From Sipunculus nudus (lineage: Eukaryota > Annelida > Sipuncula > Golfingiida > Sipunculidae), in assembly GCA_026874595.1 (NCBI GenBank), contig CM049316.1:6712339-6776338 (forward strand): a DNA stretch of 64,000 bases, in the 5' to 3' direction. This document shows positions 59,630 to 64,000 of this stretch, one piece after another. A program made the position numbers and the translations under genes. Below the pieces are notes generated by a model. The model ran no database searches, was not told the origin of the DNA, and saw only the letters and a program-made list of their open reading frames with translations. Position 1 is the stretch's first letter. The number at the start of each line of letters is the position of its first letter.

Positions 59630-62340
59630 TGTCAGTAGGTGACGTTAACCTAGATTTTACAGTTATGACTAGGTATACAAGAGGTATTCGTCATTACCAT
59701 AAAAAATAGAAAGTAATTAACTGGTTACATAACCATGGAATGCCCAATGGTATTTCATATTTAAAAGAAACTTACTCAACTGATCTAGATATAATGCTTG
59801 GAAATATTAGTGAAGAGGAAAAACGTATTTTTTCTAATTACACTTCTAAAAGTGCTGTTGTCTGTTCTCTTGTTAGAATAAACATATATGCTGCGAATAC
59901 AGAATCACAAGTTATTTTTTTAATCATATATCCTCCAAATACAAAGTCACGAAAAATATTTTTATAGGAAGGTTTTGGAACAAATGTGTGTATTTGATAT
60001 AGATAATGACACACAACTTATATGGGGTTCTAATTTCAACTTGCATTGATTAAGATGGCAGTGAAGGGAATATATATAACGTTAAAAAGAAGTCTTTAGA
60101 TATAATTTTGTCTTCAATGGCACAGTTAATTTGTGTGACATATGGCGCATAAGAAAATGAGATGATTAAAAGATTTACGTGGCGTACTACTTTTTCCACT
60201 GGTACAAAGACGTTTGGATTTTTTCCTCATATCTTCCGCCCTTCAGTCTTTTGCAAAACTTGCAAGTTAATTCAGACAATGGGAGCAGATTACTTTGCTG
60301 CAACTCTTCATGTATTTCCCAGCCACAGGAGCGAACTTCATTAAAGAAGATACAGATAATATTAAATATATAGAAGATAATATAGAAAAATGGAGCAAAA
60401 AGTAATAATTCAGACATGACGCGCAGATCTTGTGGAAGCATATTAAATATAAAATAAGGGAATTTACTATACAATACAAAAAAAATCAAAAAGCATTAAA
60501 TTTCAAATGAGAGTTAAGAGAATAAGAAGAAAAAGTAAAATTCTTTGAATATAATCTTGATCAACAATCATTACAAAACAATTTAAGGTATACTATGGCT
60601 TTATCAAAGCTATAGGAAATGTATGATCAGATAACCAGAGGCATTATTATACGTTCTAGAGCACAGTCGGTAAAAAATTAGAAAAAAATTAAAATATTTT
60701 CTTATTTAATGTAAATCTGTTGTCCGGAAGATTTTGATTCAAATTGAAGAAGTCACTAAACAATCAGACATTCTACAGATTGACCGAGATTTTACAGTAA
60801 TAAGTATTGAAAACCTCGCTGTTGACTGAGAGTGACTGTAAATATTATTTAAGAAACATTAATCTCCCAAAGTTTACAGAAGCTAAGAGTTGTGAGGGTA
60901 CCATTAAAAATGCGAGGTATCGAAAGCTCTAAAAAATATGAAATATGATTAAGTGCGAGGTAATGACGATTTGACAAAAAGGGAATTTTGTGTTGGATTT
61001 TCCCCAGTGATCGGTAATATGTTGATAAACTGTATAAATGCTACTTATGATAAAGGAAAAATAAAGTGACAACCAGGGTCAATCTTTTATAACCCTCTTG
61101 GAGAAAACTGGTAAATATGCAAGGTTGATAAAATCATCGCGCCCAATTAGTCTTCTTGATGCTAATGCAAAAATAAAGAGTAACTTCTAGTTCATAGAAT
61201 AATTGATATTTTACCGCATATTATCCATACTGATCAGTGTGCATATGTGAAAAATAGATTCATTGGCTTTACGCTTGATTTCTAATGTGTAATATTATTC
61301 AGATACCCATAATATGGAAGATCTTCTTTTCGGGGCACATCTTGGGTCTGCTTTTGATTATTTAAGCCATGAATTCATGTTTGCAGAGAAGATTAGCTTT
61401 GGTCAGTCTTTCATTAGGTGGGATAAGCCGTTGCATAACATTGTCCAGAGTACTGTGTTTATAAATGGATTAAGTAGAACCTATTTTGCACTGACCAGAG
61501 GAACAGGGAGAACCTCTGGCCCCCTACCTGTTTATTATGTCTATAGAAATTTTGGAGCCTTAATCCGAGGTAATGTCGATGTAAAGAGAATAAAGATAAA
61601 GAACATAAAAATAAAATGTTTATGTATGCAGGTAATTAATAGAAAAGGATGTCAGATGTCAATTTATTTGGAATAATCGAAATATACACATTAATGGTCA
61701 TTCAGTGTTAAGCCCTACTCTGTTAATAATGAATGTTTAATTTATTAATGACATGTTAGATTGTGACAGTAATTTTAAAAAGGTGGAAGACGTTATTCAT
61801 GATTTTTCAGTTATTCGTAAGGATTTACTGTGTCTTCAATGAAACAGCAGCACCGAAGGAATGGAAGAAGAAAAATTAAAGATTGGCTTGTTTCAGATAT
61901 GGTGTCCAAAAGTGGATTGGAAGTATAGATTATATTTTAGCAGAGTTTTTTTTATCCAAAATTGGTATTAAAAAAAATTAATGACTATTTTGGAATGCAG
62001 GTAACTAAGGTTGTGATACATAAAAAAATGTGAATTTGGGCGTTAAATCTCAGAAGTGATCCTAGAATACAGAAGCACTCTTTGTAAATGTCTCGAATCA
62101 TGCGCAAGTACAGAAAGCGATTCGTAATCCCAAACTATGGCAGAGAATTGACGCAAGAGGCATGGCAATCCCAATTACAAGCAGCGTCAGTAAACATATG
62201 TCTGGAAACAAGGTTAGAGTGTTATTGACCCTAGAGAAATAAAAGTAGCACACTTTTTTTTAAAACAGGCATCGATCGTGAAGATATTGAAAGAAACTGC
62301 AAAGTTAATTGAACTAAATGCAGGCGTATTACGAAATGAA
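59630..62340 (+). pseudogene. L1-like ORF2 (endonuclease-RT) relic
   Basis: In order: endonuclease start (RGIRHYHKK, then VINWLHNHGMPNGISYLKET, 59680-59780); linker (MYDQITRGIIIRSRAQSV, about 60620-60670); RT start (ALKNMKYD near 60930, VIGNMLINCINATYDKGKIK about 61010-61070); IIHTDQCAYVKNRFIG (about 61222-61270). A 120-codon frame (61314-61676) has SAFDYLSHEFMFAEKISFGQ, SFIRWDKPLHN and TRGTGRTSGPLPVYY. All are broken by many stops and frameshifts; the YADD catalytic box was not found. The order and motifs match L1-clade ORF2. From about 61700 to 62340 the relic is too decayed for motif calls. Confidence 0.85.
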
Positions 62341-62578
62341 AACTAGGTTTTTTTTAATCACAGAGCTACATGGAACAAGATGGACTCGGGTGGGGGGGGG
62401 GGGGAGAGAAAGCATGGGACTGGTGATGAAGCTGAAGAGTGGCATAGACTGTATTTTGTAGGAGATACACCAATGAACGTATCAAGGAAAGGGCTCAAAG
62501 ATCCATTATTTTATTGTTGTTTGTTTGTTTACAGATTCTCTTATGCCAAATAAGTAAAACAAGCCATACCTATGTATA

Positions 62579-62824
62579 ATGGTCGACCAACTTGAATTTG
62601 GGACCGACAACCCAAAACTGCTACAAGGAAATATCGTGGTTTACCATTACAACCAGCCTGTATACTGTACTCACTGTGAAATCCTGGTTCATATTGTGAC
62701 AGATTCCAATATTAAAACCGCTCGACGAAGGGTAGCTAAAGAAAATAAAAGGTGCTATACTCGTTTAGCAATGGATCATCTGGCCGGAAACTGCCCTAGC
62801 CAGTTAGTCCCCAGAAGGGCCTGA
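62579..62824 (+). pseudogene. Short frame with two decayed CCHC zinc knuckles
   Basis: An 81-codon frame includes VYHYNQPVYCTHCEILVHIV and CYTRLAMDHLAGNCP. These fit C-x2-C-x4-H-x4-C with the last Cys replaced by Ser in the first knuckle and the second Cys replaced by Arg in the second. The pair suggests the tail of a retroelement gag or ORF1 protein. It lies downstream of the L1-like relic, so it may be the ORF1 of another, otherwise lost, element. No active role is likely. Confidence 0.55.
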
Positions 62825-62899
62825 AGACGCCTACAATGACACAGGTGCCAGCAGTGAGGGTGACACCACGGGAACACCACGCTGATTGCAGCGGAGTCA

Positions 62900-64000
62900 G
62901 ATGACCGTCCTGTGAGAATTGAGGGTAAAAATGAGGCAATTAAAGTCGACGGTATGGTACCATTAGGAAGATTCGGCTCCAAGGCAAGTCCCCATTAAAA
63001 ATAAGGGTATTCTATAGAATCTGCCAAAATCCGTATTTCTTCAAACCATTACACAAAGTGTACACAGAACACTCAAATGTTTTTTCATTGGAATTTATCA
63101 GCAGTTAAAAAAGTTGACCTTTCATTGAACTTTACGAAACGTCAGCAGTGTTTTTATTCGATCACATTGGTGTAATTTATTATTATTGACTTTTTTTCTT
63201 AATCTAAAAAATAATGTGCAACCAACAAAATGAATGACGTGGTGACCTGCTGTTTTCTGCACAATATGGATTTTTATATAGAAACTTAAATACTCTCTAA
63301 ACATCACTGACACAGAATGAGCCCGTAAAGCATAAGTGTAATCGGATCTTTTGTATCAGTTTAGCATTTGAATTATCACAGAAGAATTATCCGGACTATT
63401 ACAGTTATTTTGGTTACGTCTTTTTGCTTGATCTGGAGCTTAGTCGCCTGTTGCACGTCTTACCCCGCCTTTCTAAGCATTTGTGCGGAATAATTGTTCC
63501 ATATTATAGAGGATATCTGCTCTGAGTATCTCAAATTGTCAAGTCTACATTAACCACCATACTTTCACCCCTGATAAGAATCCAAGGCCAGAAAGACATA
63601 TGTTTAGGGTATCTAAGTGTCCGAGAGTGCCTGTGGCAAGAGGCTGAGTCCTATACATCTATTGACCAAATACCTGTGCCATAAATATTTTGGCACAGGT
63701 TGAGTGAACATATGACAAGAGGGTGTTAACGAAAAAAACTGTTGTTTCGATGAAGCACAAAATCCATCTGGTGATTTCAGTTTTGGATTTCTGTTTTGTC
63801 TGACATCGTTGTGTGTCGCATACCGCCTTCTCGAGCCTTATAATTAAGTCATATTACAGACGACATATGCTCTGGTTTTCTGAAACTCAAATTAACATTA
63901 ACCACCAAACGTTCATCCCCGATAGGAATAAAGGCTAGGCATATACGTTTAGGGCTTCTTATTGTTCTAGATTGCCCGTGACTAGATTCTTGTAAACAAC
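62900..64000 (+). repeat. Megarepeat unit G (partial), with ~350-bp internal duplication
   Basis: GACACAGAATGAGCCCGTAA (63309) matches 7965 of unit A. CCTGATAAGAATCCAAGGCC to GTTTAGGGTATCTAAG (63572-63616) matches about 8233-8270. The segment about 63410-63640 is repeated at 63777-63985 (ATTAACCACCA, CCCCGATAGGAATAAAGGCT, ACGTTTAGGGCTTC). The unit runs out of the window. Confidence 0.7.

Overview
This is eukaryotic, AT-rich, repeat-saturated DNA with no recognisable host protein-coding gene, rRNA or intact tRNA. Open frames are short, and the only convincing protein similarities are to retrotransposons. The repeat style (a CCGCTTG/CAAGCGG hairpin followed by a GTCC microsatellite and roughly 145-bp tandem repeats; GGAC/GGCC microsatellites; a GCTGAGCG..ATGGCCCATGGGCC..CTTGTTT end motif) is what I associate with marine molluscs, probably a bivalve or gastropod. 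That host assignment is an inference, not something proven by the sequence.

Layout. 1-1.4 kb: a 45-bp minisatellite split by a solo LTR with a clean 4-bp target duplication. 3.5-64 kb: most of the window is a diverged head-to-tail series of one non-coding unit, roughly 7 kb without insertions. I call the copies A (about 5.65-14.45 kb), B (14.45-18.2), C (19.0-27.4, heavily rearranged), D (27.4-35.15), E (35.15-48.2, with large insertions), F (48.9-54.5) and a partial G (62.9-64.0), plus a partial copy at 3.5-5.65 kb. The same landmark sequences recur in the same order in each copy.

Insertions in this array: solo LTRs at 0.4, 18.2, 19.0 and 49.4 kb; a truncated Ty3/gypsy-type element at 21.4-24.4 kb whose integrase lies upstream of reverse transcriptase (Gmr1-like domain order); a pogo/Tigger-like non-autonomous element nested in the 49.4-kb LTR; hAT-like elements at 7.5, 16.3 and 56.6 kb; a 1.84-kb element with about 55-bp terminal inverted repeats at 12.5 kb; pearl/HINE-like tandem-repeat elements at 4.0, 40.5, 44.6, 54.5 and 58.0 kb; a palindrome-bounded block at 28.6-29.6 kb; a jockey/CR1-type reverse transcriptase relic on the minus strand at 42-44 kb; and L1-like relics at 48.3 (-), 55.7-56.6 (-) and 59-62.3 kb (+).

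Every coding relic carries stops or frameshifts, so none should be read as an active gene. Nothing here looks like a cooperating gene system. The most interesting points are the low-copy tandem megarepeat and its internal genealogy, the Gmr1-like domain order, the tandem repeat carrying perfect AGGTCA-n3-TGACCT palindromes, and the several nested insertions whose empty sites can be read within the window.
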